A stretch of 64,000 bases of DNA from Mucilaginibacter sp. (GTDB taxonomy: Bacteria; Bacteroidota; Bacteroidia; Sphingobacteriales; Sphingobacteriaceae): the NCBI RefSeq assembly GCF_025362475.1, contig NZ_JANYGH010000063.1, forward strand, positions 1 to 64,000, read 5' to 3'. Positions 63,645-64,000 of this stretch are shown here, in pieces. Position numbers and translations under genes: made by a program. The notes beneath the pieces were generated by a model. That model searched no databases. It had not been told where the DNA came from and saw nothing but the letters and a program-made list of their open reading frames with translations. Numbering within the stretch: position 1 is the stretch's first letter; each line of letters starts with the position of its first letter.

Positions 63645-64000
63645 ATGATAAGACCCCATGAAATGAGCCTGGGATTACCTATGGAAGTTGCCAATAAGGT
63701 GTTGTCCACTACAGACAAGGTATGGGAAATTCTAATGGCCAGTCATGATGGTGACCTGGAAAGGGTAAAGCAAATGGTCAGCGAATGTCCGGAGCTGATC
63801 TATGCGCAGTACAATTATACCCCGCCAATCCATTTTGCCGTTCGCGAAGGACATGTAGCTATCGTTAGTTATTTACTGGATAATGGGGCGCATGATCCAA
63901 CCTATAGAATTTATCCCTTTCGGGACAGTCTCGAAACCATTGCGGCAGATCGCGGCCATGACGAAATTGCCCGGTTGTTGCAAGAATATGCGGCTCATCC
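63645..64000 (+). CDS. Ankyrin-repeat protein, cut by window end
   Basis: An open frame starts at the ATG at 63645 (MIRPHEMSLGLPMEVANKVL) and runs off the window after at least 118 codons. It has ankyrin motifs: ILMASHDGDLERVKQMVSEC, then TPPIHFAVREGHVAIVSYLL and DNGAHDPTY, then SLETIAADRGHDEIARLLQE. The TPPIHFAVREGH segment is the standard repeat core. Such proteins mediate protein contacts. The rest lies beyond the window. Confidence 0.85.
   Translation, partial: MIRPHEMSLGLPMEVANKVLSTTDKVWEILMASHDGDLERVKQMVSECPELIYAQYNYTPPIHFAVREGHVAIVSYLLDNGAHDPTYRIYPFRDSLETIAADRGHDEIARLLQEYAAH

Overview
The window looks like a chromosomal segment of a Bacteroidota bacterium, most likely a sphingobacterium close to Mucilaginibacter or Pedobacter. 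The signs are a SusC/SusD pair, an UpxY-type NusG paralogue, an ImuA-ImuB-DnaE2 mutasome with Bacteroidota-style proteins, and several TAnnTTTG-type -7 promoter elements. The genus is inference. I see no rRNA, tRNA, CRISPR array, transposase or phage gene.

Layout. (1) 0.4-8.1 kb, plus strand: an OmpR-type response regulator and sensor kinase, followed by a TolC-type outer membrane factor, a lipoprotein adaptor and an HME-RND pump. Together they form a metal-responsive tripartite efflux system. Four hexamers spaced exactly 11 bp apart sit between the kinase stop and the efflux genes and look like the regulator's binding array. (2) 8.25-45.5 kb, minus strand: about 37 kb of tightly packed, often overlapping exopolysaccharide genes. 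Transcription should start near 45.5 kb with a Wza-type export lipoprotein, then a Wzc-type tyrosine kinase, an UpxY-type antiterminator, an asparagine synthetase, a Wzm/Wzt ABC exporter and a long series of glycosyltransferases (GT2, GT4, GT11, GT61 and others), O-acetyltransferases and acyltransferases. The far end holds a Wzy-like polymerase, a protein fusing a GT2 domain to an exosortase-like domain, and a multi-membrane-span protein. No flippase, initiating phosphosugar transferase or nucleotide-sugar synthesis gene is present. (3) 45.5-46.6 kb, plus strand: a divergent GT2 gene and a small conserved-looking protein. (4) 47.2-51.9 kb: a SusC/SusD pair, with susC broken by a one-base frameshift, ended by a strong terminator. 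(5) 52.3-56.2 kb: a lone receiver domain, a 58-residue ORF, an AraC-family remnant, a tandem universal stress protein and a PAS sensor kinase. (6) 56.6-63.1 kb: a DNA-damage locus. imuA-imuB-dnaE2 lies on the minus strand; divergent from it are a 90-residue unknown protein and an AlkB-type dioxygenase. The shared intergenic region carries two facing -7 elements around an imperfect inverted repeat. (7) 63.1 kb to the end: a small exported protein and an ankyrin-repeat gene cut by the window edge.

The most unusual points are the GT2-exosortase fusion beside a Wzy-like protein in a cluster that also has an ABC exporter; the 11-bp-periodic operator array; the divergent damage locus with its candidate operator; and the frameshifted susC. 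Start codons were chosen by reading the sequence. Several polysaccharide genes appear to start with TTG or GTG inside four-base TTGA overlaps.
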